A stretch of DNA of 64,000 bases from Brevibacterium daeguense (lineage in GTDB: Bacteria > Actinomycetota > Actinomycetes > Actinomycetales > Brevibacteriaceae), in contig NZ_JAJTWW010000003.1 of assembly GCF_021729135.1 (NCBI RefSeq), positions 1 through 64,000 of the forward strand. Reading direction: 5' to 3'. The notes under the pieces are model-generated. The model was given only the letters and a program-made list of their open reading frames with translations, was not told the origin of the DNA and made no database searches. A program made the translations under genes and the position numbers. Of this stretch, positions 45,088 through 55,867 are shown piece by piece; the first letter of the stretch is position 1, and the number at the start of each line of letters is the position of its first letter.

Positions 45088-46397
45088 CCTCACTGCTCAT
45101 CAGGAACGCCTCGGTGCTCGGCGGGGAGGTGCGCGACCTCGCGATCGCCGACGGCCGCTTCGTCGAGGTCGAGGCGCTGGCCGATCCGGGCCGGGTGATC
45201 GACGCGGAGGGGCTGATCGCGCTGCCCGGCTTCGTCGATCTGCACACGCACCTGCGCGAACCCGGCCGGGAGGATGCCGAGACCGTGCTCACCGGCTCGC
45301 AGTCAGCAGCGCGCGGCGGCTACACTGCCGTCCACGCGATGGCCAACACCGCCCCGGTCGCCGACACCGCCGGAGTCGTCGAACAGGTGTGGAACCTGGG
45401 CCGCGAAGCCGGGTGGACGGAGGTCGTGCCGATCGGCGCCGTGACCGTCGGCCAGCAGGGCGAGCAGCTCGCCGAACTCGGTGCCATGGCGCGCAGCGCC
45501 GCCGACGTGCGGATCTTCTCCGACGACGGCCACTGTGTCGCCGATCCGCTGCTCATGCGGAGGGCGCTGGAGTATGTCAAGACCTTCGACGGCATCATCG
45601 CTCAGCACTCGCAGGAGCCCCGACTCACCGAAGGCGCCCAGATGAACGAGGGCATCGTCTCCTCGGAGCTCGGCCTGCCCGGCTGGCCGGCGGTGGCGGA
45701 GGAGGCCATCATCGCCCGCGACATCCTGCTGGCCGAGCACGTCGGCTCACGCCTGCACGTCTGCCATCTGTCCACCCGCGGCAGCGTCGAGCTCGTGCGC
45801 TGGGCGAAGAGCCGGGGCGTGGCCGTGACCGCCGAGGTCACCCCGCACCATCTCATGCTCACCGACGAGCTCGTGCGCAGCTACGACCCGCTCTACAAGG
45901 TCAACCCGCCGCTGCGCACCCGGGCCGACGTCGACGCCGTGCGCGCCGGGCTCGCCGACGGCACCATCGACGTGATCGGCACCGACCACGCACCCCACAC
46001 CGCCGAGCACAAGTGCTGCGAGTGGACGGCCGCGGCGATGGGCATGGTCGGCATGGAGACCGCCCTGGCCATCGTCGTCGAGGCGATGCGCGACCACGAC
46101 TTCGGCTGGTCCGACGTCGCCCGCGTCATGAGCTCGCGCCCTGCCGAGATCTCCGGCCTGCCCGAGCAGGGCAGCCTGGCACCCGGCCGTGGCGCCAACC
46201 TCGTGCTCGTCGACCCGGACGCCGCGGTGCGCGTGGATCCGAACGAGCACGCAACGCTCGGCCGGAACAATCCCTTCGCCGGGTTCGAGGTGTCGACCCG
46301 GATCGTCCACACCGTCCTCTACGGCCACCAGGTCGTCGCCGACGGCAGCCTGACCACCGCCCATCCGATCACGGAAGGCGGCTCATGGATCGTCTGA
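45084..46397 (+). CDS. pyrC: Dihydroorotase
   Basis: Zinc amidohydrolase cyclising carbamoyl-aspartate, 437 residues (class I). Metal-binding [10 protein letters not shown] near residue 55, further ligands in [15 protein letters not shown] and the catalytic aspartate in GTDHAPHT. The GTG at 45084 overlaps pyrB (GTGA). The next gene starts inside its last codons. Confidence 0.96.
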   Translation: MTSLLIRNASVLGGEVRDLAIADGRFVEVEALADPGRVIDAEGLIALPGFVDLHTHLREPGREDAETVLTGSQSAARGGYTAVHAMANTAPVADTAGVVEQVWNLGREAGWTEVVPIGAVTVGQQGEQLAELGAMARSAADVRIFSDDGHCVADPLLMRRALEYVKTFDGIIAQHSQEPRLTEGAQMNEGIVSSELGLPGWPAVAEEAIIARDILLAEHVGSRLHVCHLSTRGSVELVRWAKSRGVAVTAEVTPHHLMLTDELVRSYDPLYKVNPPLRTRADVDAVRAGLADGTIDVIGTDHAPHTAEHKCCEWTAAAMGMVGMETALAIVVEAMRDHDFGWSDVARVMSSRPAEISGLPEQGSLAPGRGANLVLVDPDAAVRVDPNEHATLGRNNPFAGFEVSTRIVHTVLYGHQVVADGSLTTAHPITEGGSWIV

Positions 46398-46882
46398 TGC
46401 CCACTCTGCTGACGGTCGCCATCGTCATCGGCGTCTTCGCGCTGCTGTGGTGGGGCTGGCGGTCCCGGCGGGACTCCCAGGCCGCGGTGCTGCCCCGGCC
46501 CGCTCGCCCGGCCGAAGGCACCACCGTGATCGGCGATCCGATCGACGGCACGTACGTGGTGACCACCCTGTCCGGCCAGCATCTGGAGCGCGTCGCCGCC
46601 CACGGCCTGGGGATCCGCACGTCGGCGCGGCTGTCCTTCAGCGACGCGGGCGTCATCCTCGACCGGGACGGCGGCGACGACCTGCTGATCCCCGTCGACG
46701 CGATCCTCGACGTCTCGACCACCTCCGGCATGATCGGCAAGTTCGTCGAGCGGGACGGGATCGTGGTGATCACCTGGAAGCTCGGTGACACTCCCGTCGA
46801 CACCGGCTTCCGCACCCGGGCCGCAGCCGACCGGCAGCCCACCATCGACCATATCCGCCAGCTCATCGGGGAGGCCTCGTGA
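46385..46882 (+). CDS. PH-like domain membrane protein of the pyr operon
   Basis: A 165-residue protein with one N-terminal membrane helix (about 5-23) followed by basic RSRRD and a soluble beta-rich domain ([21 protein letters not shown]). The equivalent position between pyrC and carA is held by Rv1382 in mycobacteria, of unknown function. ATG 46385 has GGAAGG six bases upstream; ATG 46397 also fits but lacks a site. It overlaps pyrC by 13 bp and carA by 4 bp. Confidence 0.85.
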   Translation: MDRLMPTLLTVAIVIGVFALLWWGWRSRRDSQAAVLPRPARPAEGTTVIGDPIDGTYVVTTLSGQHLERVAAHGLGIRTSARLSFSDAGVILDRDGGDDLLIPVDAILDVSTTSGMIGKFVERDGIVVITWKLGDTPVDTGFRTRAAADRQPTIDHIRQLIGEAS

Positions 46883-48033
46883 ACCTGCTGAATCAAACAC
46901 CTGCCGTGCTCGTCCTGGAGGACGGCCGCACCCTGCGCGGGAACGCCTACGCCGCCACCGGACAGACCGTCGGCGAAGCCGTCTTCGTCACCGCCATGAC
47001 CGGCTACCAGGAGACGCTGACCGACCCGTCCTACCACCGTCAGATCGTCGTCCAGACGGCGCCCCACATCGGCAACACCGGCGTCAACGACACCGACGAC
47101 GAATCGCTGAAGTACTGGATCGCGGGCTACGTCGTGCGCGACGCGTCCCGCGTCTCCTCGAACTGGCGCGCCACCGAAGACCTCGAGGACCGACTGTCCC
47201 GCCTCGGAGTCGTCGGCATCAAGGACGTCGACACCCGTGCGCTCACCCGGCATCTGCGCGATCGCGGAGCGATGCGGATGGGCATCTTCTCCGGGGACGC
47301 CGCCGACCGGCCGGAGTCCGAGCTGGTCGCCGAGGTCAACGCCGCCCCGGAGATGACCGGCCTGCAGCTCGCCGACGAGGTCACCACCGAGAAGGCCTAT
47401 GTCGTGCCCGCACAGGGAGAGAAGAAGTTCACCGTCGCCGCCTACGACCTCGGCATCAAGTCGATGACTCCGGAGCAGCTGGCCGCCCGCGGCATCGAAG
47501 TCCACGTGGTGCCGGCCTCGACGACCTTCGACGAGGTCCGGGAGCTCGGCGTCGACGGCGTCTTCTACTCCAACGGACCCGGCGATCCCGCCGCGGCCGA
47601 CCACCAGGTGGACGTGCTGCGCCAGGTGCTCGCGGCCCGGATCCCGTTCTTCGGCATCTGCTTCGGCAACCAGCTCCTCGGGCGGGCCCTCGGCTTCGGC
47701 ACCTACAAGCTCAAGTTCGGCCACCGCGGGATGAACCAGCCGGTGCTCGACAAGTCCACCGGACGCGTCGAGATCACGTCGCAGAATCACGGCTTCGCCG
47801 TCGACGCGCCGCTCGAAGGGGTCGTCACCGCTCCCGCCGACGCCTCCTTCGGGCGCGTCGAGGTCAGTCATATCGGGCTCAACGATCAGGTCGTGGAAGG
47901 CATCCGCTGCCTGGACATCCCGGCCTACTCCGTGCAGTTCCATCCGGAATCGGCTGCCGGACCGCACGACTCCAGAGGCCTGTTCGACCGCTTCGCCGAG
48001 CTCATGACCGCCAACCGCTCCGCCGAAAACTGA
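46879..48033 (+). CDS. carA: Carbamoyl-phosphate synthase small chain
   Basis: Glutaminase subunit that supplies ammonia to CarB, 384 residues. The class I amidotransferase nucleophile is C261 in GICFGNQ (more usual GICLGHQ). The partner His/Glu lie in VQFHPES. N-terminal CPSase domain begins [15 protein letters not shown] overlaps the preceding gene. Confidence 0.96.
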   Translation: MNLLNQTPAVLVLEDGRTLRGNAYAATGQTVGEAVFVTAMTGYQETLTDPSYHRQIVVQTAPHIGNTGVNDTDDESLKYWIAGYVVRDASRVSSNWRATEDLEDRLSRLGVVGIKDVDTRALTRHLRDRGAMRMGIFSGDAADRPESELVAEVNAAPEMTGLQLADEVTTEKAYVVPAQGEKKFTVAAYDLGIKSMTPEQLAARGIEVHVVPASTTFDEVRELGVDGVFYSNGPGDPAAADHQVDVLRQVLAARIPFFGICFGNQLLGRALGFGTYKLKFGHRGMNQPVLDKSTGRVEITSQNHGFAVDAPLEGVVTAPADASFGRVEVSHIGLNDQVVEGIRCLDIPAYSVQFHPESAAGPHDSRGLFDRFAELMTANRSAEN

Positions 48034-48047
48034 GGAGAGACACCACA

Positions 48048-51000
48048 GTGCCCATCAGACAAGACCTGTCCTCCGTCCTGGTCATCGGCTCCGGCCCCAT
48101 CGTGATCGGCCAGGCCAGCGAGTTCGACTACTCCGGCACCCAGGCCTGCCGCGTGCTCAAGGAGGAGGGCCTGCGGGTCATCCTCGTCAACTCCAACCCG
48201 GCGACGATCATGACCGATCCCGAGGTCGCCGACGCCACCTACGTGGAGCCGATCGAGCCGGGCATCATCGAGACCATCATCGCCAAGGAGAGGCCCGATG
48301 CGCTGCTGCCCACCCTGGGCGGGCAGACGGCGCTCAACGCGGCGATCAACCTGGACGAATCCGGCGTGCTCGACAAGTACGGCGTCGAGCTCATCGGCGC
48401 CAGCGTCGAGGCCATCCAGCGCGGCGAGGACCGCCTGCAGTTCAAGCAGGTCGTCGAACGCTGCGGAGCCGGCGTCGCCCGGTCCGCGATCGCGCACTCG
48501 ATCGAGGACTGCCTGGCCGCCGCCGAGGAGCTCGGCTACCCGATGGTCGTGCGCCCGTCCTTCACCATGGGCGGACTCGGCTCCGGCATGGCCTTCAACG
48601 AGCAGGACCTGCGCCGGATCGCCGGCGCCGGCCTGCAGGACTCCCTCACCACCGAGGTGCTGCTCGAGGAGAGCATCCTGGGCTGGAAGGAGTACGAGCT
48701 CGAGCTCATGCGGGATCGCAACGACAACGTCGTGGTGATCTGCTCGATCGAGAACATCGACCCGGTCGGGGTCCACACCGGCGACTCCATTACGGTGGCG
48801 CCTGCGATGACGCTGACCGACGTCGAATACCAGAACCTGCGCAACATCGGCATCGACGTGATCCGTGCGGTCGGCGTGGAGACCGGCGGTTGCAACATCC
48901 AGTTCGCGATCGACCCGGATGACGGTCGGGTCGTCGTCATCGAGATGAATCCCCGCGTGTCGCGGTCCTCGGCGCTGGCATCGAAGGCGACCGGATTCCC
49001 GATCGCGAAGATCGCCGCGAAACTCGCGATCGGCTACACCCTCGATGAGATCCCCAACGACATCACCGGGGTCACCCCCGCCTCGTTCGAGCCGGCGCTC
49101 GACTACGTGGCCGTGAAGATCCCGCGCTTCGCGTTCGAGAAGTTCCCGGCCGCCGACCCGACGCTGACGACCACCATGAAGTCCGTCGGCGAGGTGATGG
49201 CCCTCGGGCGCAACTTCACCACCGCCCTCCAGAAGGCCATGCGCTCCCTGGAGCAGAGGGACTCGGCCTTCTCCTGGACCGAGCGCTACGACCTCTCCGA
49301 TTCCGAGGTCAGGCAGGACGTGCTGGCCCGGATCGGGCACGCCACCGCGGACCGGCTCCACACCGTGCAGCGGGGACTGGCGTCGGGCCTGACCGTCGAG
49401 GAGGTGCACGACGCCTGCGACATCGACCCGTGGTACCTCGACCAGATCGCGCTCATCAACGAGGTCGCCCGGCTCGTCGCCGACGCGCCTGAGCTGTCGG
49501 CTCGGATCTTCGAGCTCGCCAAGCGCCACGGCTTCTCCGACGCGCAGATCGGCGAGCTGCGCCATCTGGACGAGCAGGTCGTCACCGGCGTCCGCCACGC
49601 CCTGGGCATCCGCCCGGTGTTCAAGACCGTCGACACCTGTGCCGGCGAGTTCGCCGCCCGCACCCCCTACCACTACTCGAGCTATGACGACGAGACCGAG
49701 GTCATGCCGCGGGAGCGCGAAGCGGTCATCATCCTCGGCTCCGGGCCCAACCGGATCGGGCAGGGCATCGAATTCGACTACTCCTGCGTGCACGCCACGC
49801 TGGCACTGTCGGAGGCCGGCTACGAGACCGTGATGATCAACTGCAATCCGGAGACCGTCTCCACCGACTACGACACCGCCGACCGCCTGTACTTCGAGCC
49901 GCTGAGCTTCGAGGACGTGATGGAGGTCTACCGCGCGGAGCTGGCCGCCGGGCCCGTCGCCGGGGTCGTGTGCACGCTCGGCGGCCAGACCCCGCTGGGA
50001 CTGGCCGACCGCCTCAAGGCCGCAGGAGTTCCCGTGCTCGGCACCCAGCCCGAGGCGATCGACCTCGCCGAGGACCGCGGCGAATTCGGCCGGGTGCTCG
50101 CCCAGGCCGGCCTGCTGGCACCCAAGCACGGCACCGCCACAACCTACGCCGAGGCGAAGACGATCGCCACCGAGATCGGCTACCCGGTGCTGGTCCGCCC
50201 CTCCTATGTGCTCGGCGGCCGCGGCATGCAGATCGTGTACGACACCGAGCAGCTGTTCGACTACATGGCGACCGCGACCGAGGTCTCGATCGACCGGCCG
50301 GTGCTCGTCGACCGGTTCCTCGAGGATGCCGTCGAGATCGATGTCGACGCGCTCTACGACGGCGAGGAGATCTACCTCGGCGGGATCATGGAGCACATCG
50401 AGGAGGCGGGCATCCACTCCGGCGACTCCGCCTGCGTGCTGCCGTCGATCACCCTGGGCGAGAACGTGCTGCAGCGAGTCCGCGAGGCGACCCTGCAGAT
50501 CGCCCGCGGCACCAACGTGCGCGGCCTGCTCAACATCCAGTTCGCGATCGCCGCCGATGTCCTCTACGTCATCGAGGCCAATCCGCGTGCCTCCCGCACG
50601 GTCCCGTTCGTGTCGAAGGCCACGGGCCACCCGCTGGCCAAGGCTGCCGCGCTGATCGCGGTCGGCCGGACCATCAAGGACCTGCGCGGCTCGCTCCTGG
50701 CCGCCGAGTCCGACGGCTCCCACCTCGGGCTCGAGCACCCGATCGCGGTCAAGGAGGCGGTGCTGCCGTTCCGCCGCTTCCGGACGGTCGACGGGAAGAT
50801 CGTCGACTCGATCCTCGGCCCCGAGATGCGCTCGACCGGCGAGGTCATGGGCATCGATGTGAACTTCCCCATCGCCTTCGGCAAGGCCGAGCTCGGGGCG
50901 GGAGCCGCTCTGCCCACCTCGGGCACGGTGTTCGTCTCCGTGGCCGACCGGGAGAAGCGCTCCTCGGTGCTGCCGGTCAAGCAGCTGGCCGACATGGGGT

Positions 51001-51320
51001 TCGAGATCCTGGCAACGGCCGGCACCGCCTCGGTGCTCGCCCGCTACGGCATCGAGGCGACGCAGCTGCCCAAGCACTACGAGACCGCCGAGGACGAGCG
51101 CACCATCCTCGACGACATCACCGAAGGCCGCATCGATCTCGTCATCAACGTGCCGTCCGGCCGCCAGGAGCGCGCCGACGGCTACGAGATCCGCGCCTCG
51201 GCCGTGGCCGCCGGGGTGCCCCTGATGACCACGGTCGCGGAGTTCGCCGCCGCGGTGACTGCGATCGAGTCGATCCGGAACCAGCCCTACGGGGTCCGGT
51301 CCCTGCAGGACTGGGCATGA
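48048..51320 (+). CDS. carB: Carbamoyl-phosphate synthase large chain
   Basis: Makes carbamoyl phosphate from bicarbonate, ammonia and two ATP, 1090 residues. Two homologous ATP-grasp halves: [20 protein letters not shown] at the start and [19 protein letters not shown] near 563. The C-terminal MGS-like allosteric domain begins about residue 960. GTG start with GAGGAG at the carA stop. Feeds both pyrimidine and arginine synthesis, as no other copy is visible here. Confidence 0.97.
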   Translation: MPIRQDLSSVLVIGSGPIVIGQASEFDYSGTQACRVLKEEGLRVILVNSNPATIMTDPEVADATYVEPIEPGIIETIIAKERPDALLPTLGGQTALNAAINLDESGVLDKYGVELIGASVEAIQRGEDRLQFKQVVERCGAGVARSAIAHSIEDCLAAAEELGYPMVVRPSFTMGGLGSGMAFNEQDLRRIAGAGLQDSLTTEVLLEESILGWKEYELELMRDRNDNVVVICSIENIDPVGVHTGDSITVAPAMTLTDVEYQNLRNIGIDVIRAVGVETGGCNIQFAIDPDDGRVVVIEMNPRVSRSSALASKATGFPIAKIAAKLAIGYTLDEIPNDITGVTPASFEPALDYVAVKIPRFAFEKFPAADPTLTTTMKSVGEVMALGRNFTTALQKAMRSLEQRDSAFSWTERYDLSDSEVRQDVLARIGHATADRLHTVQRGLASGLTVEEVHDACDIDPWYLDQIALINEVARLVADAPELSARIFELAKRHGFSDAQIGELRHLDEQVVTGVRHALGIRPVFKTVDTCAGEFAARTPYHYSSYDDETEVMPREREAVIILGSGPNRIGQGIEFDYSCVHATLALSEAGYETVMINCNPETVSTDYDTADRLYFEPLSFEDVMEVYRAELAAGPVAGVVCTLGGQTPLGLADRLKAAGVPVLGTQPEAIDLAEDRGEFGRVLAQAGLLAPKHGTATTYAEAKTIATEIGYPVLVRPSYVLGGRGMQIVYDTEQLFDYMATATEVSIDRPVLVDRFLEDAVEIDVDALYDGEEIYLGGIMEHIEEAGIHSGDSACVLPSITLGENVLQRVREATLQIARGTNVRGLLNIQFAIAADVLYVIEANPRASRTVPFVSKATGHPLAKAAALIAVGRTIKDLRGSLLAAESDGSHLGLEHPIAVKEAVLPFRRFRTVDGKIVDSILGPEMRSTGEVMGIDVNFPIAFGKAELGAGAALPTSGTVFVSVADREKRSSVLPVKQLADMGFEILATAGTASVLARYGIEATQLPKHYETAEDERTILDDITEGRIDLVINVPSGRQERADGYEIRASAVAAGVPLMTTVAEFAAAVTAIESIRNQPYGVRSLQDWA

Positions 51321-52165
51321 GGGACTACAGCCGCAGCTGGGTGGCGGCGGCGCGCACCTCGGCCCTGGTCGTGGGCATCGACCCCAGCGCCGGAATGCTC
51401 CACCACTGGGGTCTGCCCGACACCGCCGCCGGCGCCCGCGAGCTGTCCCTGCGGGTGCTCGAGGCGGCGGCCGGCCGGGTGGGCACCGTCAAGCCGCAGT
51501 CGGCATTCTTCGAGCGCTTCGGCTCCGCCGGGATCGCGGTGCTCGAAGAGGTGCTGGCCGAGGCCCGGCAGACCGGACTGCTGACGATCCTCGACATCAA
51601 GCGCGGGGACATCGGATCCACGATGGCCGGCTACGCCGACGCGTACATGAATCCCTCCTCCCCGCTGTGCGCCGACGCCGTCACGCTGTCGCCCTACCTG
51701 GGCTTCGGGTCATTGGCACCCGCGCTGGAGGCCGCCCGCAGGTGGGGGACGGGCTGCTTCGTGCTGGCCCTGACCTCCAATCCGGAGGGGGCACAGGTCC
51801 AGCACGCCACCACCTCCGGTGGCAGTGCGGTGGCCGCCGAGGTGGTCGCCGGGGTCGAGGCCTTCAACGCCGAGGTCGGCTCGCCGCTGGCCGGGGTCGT
51901 CATCGGCGCCACGGCCGGGGAGACAGCCAAGTACCTCGGCATGGATCCCGCCGGCCTGCAGTGCCCCATCCTGGCGCCCGGCTTCGGTGCGCAGGGCGCC
52001 ACCGTGGACGATCTCGAACGGGTGTTCGGCGACTCGTTCCGGTCGGGTCGAGTGCTGGTGAACGCTTCGCGCTCCGTGCTCTCCCACGGGCCGGATCGAA
52101 CTGCGCTCCAGGTCACGATGGATGAAATCAGCCGTGTGCTCGGTCAGCGGTTGCGTCTAGACTGA
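51317..52165 (+). CDS. pyrF: Orotidine 5'-phosphate decarboxylase, type 2
   Basis: Last step of UMP synthesis, 282 residues. The catalytic lysine motif is in [12 protein letters not shown], the form of the longer type 2 subfamily found in actinobacteria. ATG overlaps the carB stop. pyrD and pyrE are not in the window. The mihF -10 candidate overlaps its last codons. Confidence 0.95.
   Translation: MRDYSRSWVAAARTSALVVGIDPSAGMLHHWGLPDTAAGARELSLRVLEAAAGRVGTVKPQSAFFERFGSAGIAVLEEVLAEARQTGLLTILDIKRGDIGSTMAGYADAYMNPSSPLCADAVTLSPYLGFGSLAPALEAARRWGTGCFVLALTSNPEGAQVQHATTSGGSAVAAEVVAGVEAFNAEVGSPLAGVVIGATAGETAKYLGMDPAGLQCPILAPGFGAQGATVDDLERVFGDSFRSGRVLVNASRSVLSHGPDRTALQVTMDEISRVLGQRLRLD
52158..52163 (+). 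promoter_or_regulatory. -10 TAGACT for mihF-gmk-rpoZ-coaBC
   Basis: TAGACT overlaps the pyrF 3' end, 54 nt before the mihF GTG; a GAGGAG ribosome site follows at about 52200. Confidence 0.4.
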
Positions 52166-52211
52166 GGAGAACTTCCCAGGACAGAGCGCACTTTCTTGAT
52201 GAGGAGACGAC

Positions 52212-52529
52212 GTGGCACTCGAACCATTGACGCCTGAGCAGAGGTCCGCCGCCTTGGACAAGGCCTTCAAGGCCCGGCAGGCACGGGCAGAGGTCAAGAC
52301 CGCACTGAAGTCGGGGCGGACCACGCTGTCCCAGGTGCTCTCGGACGCCGCCGAGGACGAGGCACTGAGCAAGATGAAGGTGCACGACCTGCTGCGTTCG
52401 CTGCCCGGAGTCGGCGACCGCCGCGCCACTGCGCTCATGGAGGAGATCGGAATCGCCTCCTCCCGCAGGCTCAAGGGACTGGGAGTCCATCAGACCGCCG
52501 CATTGCTGGAGAAGTTCGACGCCAAGTGA
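52212..52529 (+). CDS. mihF: Integration host factor, actinobacterial type
   Basis: Small nucleoid-associated DNA-binding protein, 105 residues, unrelated in fold to enterobacterial IHF. The helix-hairpin region [24 protein letters not shown] and C-terminal [10 protein letters not shown] match the mycobacterial MihF family. The mihF-gmk-rpoZ order is conserved in actinobacteria. GTG start with GAGGAG; overlaps gmk by 4 bp. Confidence 0.95.
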   Translation: MALEPLTPEQRSAALDKAFKARQARAEVKTALKSGRTTLSQVLSDAAEDEALSKMKVHDLLRSLPGVGDRRATALMEEIGIASSRRLKGLGVHQTAALLEKFDAK

Positions 52530-53098
52530 ATACCCTGACTGTACTGGCCGGCCCCACCGCTGTCGGAAAGGGCACGGTCAGTGCCTACATCCGCGAGCAC
52601 TTCCCTGCGATCTGGTTCTCCGTGTCGGCGACGACGCGCCCGCCGCGACCCGGCGAGATCGACGGGGTGCATTACCTGTTCACCTCGGAGGAGGAGTTCG
52701 ATCGGATGCTCGCCGCCGGCGAGCTGCTCGAGAGCGCCACCGTGCACGGTCGGTTCCGCTACGGGACTCCCGCCCTGCCGGTGCGCCACGCGCTGGCGGC
52801 GGGGAAGCCCGCGCTGCTGGAGATCGACCTGCAGGGAGCACGACAGGTCAAGGAGCGGATGCCCGAGGCGCGATTCGTCTTCCTCGCCCCTCCCACCTGG
52901 GAGGAGCTCGTCCGGCGGCTGATCGGCCGCGGCACGGAGACGCCCGAGGAGCAGGAGCGCCGGCTGGAGACCGCAAAGCTCGAACTGGCCGCGGAGTCCG
53001 AGTTCGACCACACCGTCGTCAACAGCGACGTTCGAACTGCCGCGCAAGACCTAGTACGATTGATGGGGCTGTCGGTCGACAGCACCGAAACTGATTGA
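52526..53098 (+). CDS. gmk: Guanylate kinase
   Basis: Phosphorylates GMP to GDP, 190 residues. P-loop GPTAVGKGT (usually GPSGVGKGT), GMP-binding [22 protein letters not shown] start overlaps mihF. An internal promoter for rpoZ may lie near its end (TTCGAA, 18 bp, TACGAT at 53031-53060). Confidence 0.95.
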   Translation: MNTLTVLAGPTAVGKGTVSAYIREHFPAIWFSVSATTRPPRPGEIDGVHYLFTSEEEFDRMLAAGELLESATVHGRFRYGTPALPVRHALAAGKPALLEIDLQGARQVKERMPEARFVFLAPPTWEELVRRLIGRGTETPEEQERRLETAKLELAAESEFDHTVVNSDVRTAAQDLVRLMGLSVDSTETD

Positions 53099-53108
53099 TG
53101 GAGTCTGA

Positions 53109-53426
53109 GTGTCAGTACAACCCGAAGGCATCACCTATCCGCCGATCGACGACCTGCTGGCGGTGACGGACTCGAAGTACGAGCTCGTCATCGAGTCCTC
53201 GCGTCGTGCCCGGCAGATCAACGCCTACTACGCGCAGCTGCAGGAGGGACTGCTGGAGAACGTCGGCCCGCTGGTCACGCCTGAGCCGAACGAGAAGCCG
53301 CTGTCGATCGCGCTGCGCGAGATCAACGAGGGCAAGATCCTCATCCGCGAGCCGCGCGAATCCGACTTCGGCCAGCCGATCGCCGAGGACTTCGGCGTCG
53401 CCGACGAGGAGTTCCCCGAGCAGTGA
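53109..53426 (+). CDS. rpoZ: RNA polymerase omega subunit
   Basis: Small assembly factor of RNA polymerase, 105 residues. [32 protein letters not shown] is the omega signature region (about 9-40). GTG start 10 bp after gmk; overlaps coaBC by 4 bp. Confidence 0.93.
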   Translation: MSVQPEGITYPPIDDLLAVTDSKYELVIESSRRARQINAYYAQLQEGLLENVGPLVTPEPNEKPLSIALREINEGKILIREPRESDFGQPIAEDFGVADEEFPEQ

Positions 53427-54646
53427 ACGTCGTCCTCGGGGTCGCGGGCGGCATCGCGGCTTACAAAGCCTGTCATGTGGTCCGCGAACTGAGGGAACTC
53501 GGACACAGCGTCCGCGTCGTGCCCACCCGCGCCGCGCTGGAGTTCGTCGGCGCGGCCACCTGGGAGGCGCTCAGCGGTCAACCCGTGTCGACGTCGGTGT
53601 TCACGCGCATCGACGAGGTCGAGCACGTCAATATCGGCCAGCACGCAGACCTCGTGATCATCGCTCCGGCCACCGCGGACCTGCTGGCCCGCGCCCGAGC
53701 GGGGATCGCCGATGATCTGCTCACCGCCACGCTGCTCACGGCGACCGCCCCGGTGGTGATGGCGCCGGCCATGCACACCGAGATGTGGCACCACCCGGCG
53801 ACGGTCGACAACGTGGAGACGCTGCGCGACCGCGGCGTCCACGTCATCGAACCCGATTCCGGCCGCCTCACCGGCGCCGACTCGGGTCCCGGCAGGTTGC
53901 CGGAACCCGATCGTATCGTCTCCGCCGCGCTGGAGTTCGCCGCCGGCGCCGCGCCCGGAGGCGCCCTCGCCGGAAACCGCATCCTCGTCACCGCGGGAGG
54001 GACCCGGGAACCGCTGGATCCCGTGCGCTACCTGGGCAACCGATCCTCCGGCAAGCAGGGCACCGCCCTCGCCCGGGCCGCCGCCGCGGCGGGCGGCAGC
54101 GTCCACCTCGTGGCCGCGAATGTGGGCGCCGAGGTGCTCGCCGGATTGCCGCCGACGGTGACCGTGACCGAGGTGGAGACCACCGCCGAGCTCGCCGAGG
54201 CGTGCGCAGCCGCGCAGCCGGAGTCGGACGTCATCATCATGAGCGCGGCGGTGTCCGACTACCGGGCTGCCGAGACCGCCGCCCACAAGATGAAGAAGTC
54301 CGGGGACGAGGGGCTGCGCATCGAGCTCGTGCAGAACCCGGACATCCTCGCCGGACTGGTCAGGACCCGAGCAGGGGACCAGCTCATCGTCGGGTTCGCC
54401 GCGGAGACGGGTTCACCGGAGGCCGGACCCGAGCAGCTGGCGCGCGAGAAGCTGCTCCGCAAGGGCTGCGACCTGCTGGTGCTCAACGACGTCTCCGCCG
54501 GGAAGGCCTTCGGCACCGACACCAACGCGATCGTCCTCTACGCCCGGGACGGCGACGCCGTCTCGGAGGTCCTGCGGACCGAGGGGACCAAGGACGAGGT
54601 GTCCGAGAAGGTCGTCGCCGGAGTGGCGTCCGTCCTTCATGGTTAG
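53423..54646 (+). CDS. coaBC: Bifunctional phosphopantothenoylcysteine decarboxylase/synthetase
   Basis: Two consecutive steps of CoA synthesis, 407 residues. The N-terminal flavoprotein CoaC half has [10 protein letters not shown], the active-site histidine in [10 protein letters not shown] and a PAMHTEMW loop. The CoaB half starts about 185 ([27 protein letters not shown]) and contains a KMKKSG motif. GTG start overlaps rpoZ. Confidence 0.95.
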   Translation: MNVVLGVAGGIAAYKACHVVRELRELGHSVRVVPTRAALEFVGAATWEALSGQPVSTSVFTRIDEVEHVNIGQHADLVIIAPATADLLARARAGIADDLLTATLLTATAPVVMAPAMHTEMWHHPATVDNVETLRDRGVHVIEPDSGRLTGADSGPGRLPEPDRIVSAALEFAAGAAPGGALAGNRILVTAGGTREPLDPVRYLGNRSSGKQGTALARAAAAAGGSVHLVAANVGAEVLAGLPPTVTVTEVETTAELAEACAAAQPESDVIIMSAAVSDYRAAETAAHKMKKSGDEGLRIELVQNPDILAGLVRTRAGDQLIVGFAAETGSPEAGPEQLAREKLLRKGCDLLVLNDVSAGKAFGTDTNAIVLYARDGDAVSEVLRTEGTKDEVSEKVVAGVASVLHG

Positions 54647-54649
54647 GAT
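54644..54649 (+). promoter_or_regulatory. -10 TAGGAT for a leaderless metK transcript
   Basis: TAGGAT, whose TAG is also the coaBC stop codon, ends 6 nt before the metK GTG. No ribosome site fits between. Confidence 0.5.
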
Positions 54650-54655
54650 GGTCGG

Positions 54656-55858
54656 GTGACTTCTTCGAATCTGCGCCATTTCACGTCCGAATCCGTGACC
54701 GAGGGCCACCCCGACAAGATCTGCGATCAGATCAGCGACGCGGTCCTCGACTCCCTGCTCGCCCAGGACCCGACGGCCCGGGTCGCGGTGGAGACACTCG
54801 TGACCACCGGCCTCGTCCACGTCGCCGGTGAGGTGACCACCAGCGGGTACTCGAACATCGCCGACATCGTCCGCAAGACGATCATCGGGATCGGCTACGA
54901 CTCCTCGGAGAAGGGCTTCGACGGTCACTCCTGCGGTGTGTCAGTGTCGATCGGCTCGCAGTCGGAGAACATCAGCACCGGCGTCACCACCTCGCTGGAG
55001 CGCCGCTCCGGAGACCACGACGACGAGGACTTCGGCAGCTCCCTGGGCGCTGGCGACCAGGGGCTGATGTTCGGCTACGCCGACAGCTCCACCGACGTGC
55101 TCATGCCGCTGCCGATCTTCCTGGCCCACCGCCTGTCGGAGCGGCTCACCGAGGTCCGCAAGACCGGACTGCTCGACTACCTGCGGCCGGACGGCAAGAC
55201 CCAGGTCACCATCGGCTATGACGGCGACACCCCCGTGACCATCGAGGCGATCGTGCTGTCCACCCAGCACGATGCCGCAGTCGGACTGCACCAGCTCGAG
55301 GCCGAGATCAAGGAGACCGTGATCGCCCCGGTCCTCGCTGACCGCGGGCTGGACATGTCGGCCACCACCTACTACATCAACCCCGCCGGCAAGTTCGTCG
55401 TCGGGGGACCGATGGGTGACGCCGGTCTGACCGGACGCAAGATCATCGTCGACACCTACGGCGGTTTCGCACGCCATGGCGGCGGCGCCTTCTCCGGCAA
55501 GGACCCGTCGAAGGTCGACCGCTCCGGCGCCTACGCGATGCGGTTGGTCGCCAAGAACGTGGTGGCAGCCGGACTCGCGGACCGGGTGGAGGTGCAGGTC
55601 GCCTACGCCATCGGCTCGAGCCGGCCCGTCGGCCTCTACCTGGAGACCTTCGGCACGGAGAAGGTCGACCCCGCACGGATCACCGCCGCGATCAACGAGG
55701 TCTTCGACCTCCGCCCCGCGATGATCATCCGGGACCTCGACCTGCAGCGCCCGATCTTCCAGGACACCGCGAGCTACGGGCACTTCGGCCGCACTGGAGC
55801 CAACTTCACCTGGGAGAACACCGAGCGCGCGAACGAGCTGGCCCGGCTGGTGAGCTGA
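54656..55858 (+). CDS. metK: S-adenosylmethionine synthase
   Basis: Makes SAM from methionine and ATP, 400 residues. Start region [20 protein letters not shown], then [30 protein letters not shown] and a C-terminal TASYGHFGR are all family signatures. GTG start without a ribosome site, matching the leaderless promoter. priA starts 10 bp after its stop. Confidence 0.97.
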   Translation: MTSSNLRHFTSESVTEGHPDKICDQISDAVLDSLLAQDPTARVAVETLVTTGLVHVAGEVTTSGYSNIADIVRKTIIGIGYDSSEKGFDGHSCGVSVSIGSQSENISTGVTTSLERRSGDHDDEDFGSSLGAGDQGLMFGYADSSTDVLMPLPIFLAHRLSERLTEVRKTGLLDYLRPDGKTQVTIGYDGDTPVTIEAIVLSTQHDAAVGLHQLEAEIKETVIAPVLADRGLDMSATTYYINPAGKFVVGGPMGDAGLTGRKIIVDTYGGFARHGGGAFSGKDPSKVDRSGAYAMRLVAKNVVAAGLADRVEVQVAYAIGSSRPVGLYLETFGTEKVDPARITAAINEVFDLRPAMIIRDLDLQRPIFQDTASYGHFGRTGANFTWENTERANELARLVS

Positions 55859-55867
55859 GCCGACGGC

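Noticed and set aside
47925..51077. 1050-codon open frame on the minus strand opposite carB
   Set aside because: Shadow of carB in GC-rich DNA: no ribosome site, low-complexity composition, and the + strand has the full CarB signatures.
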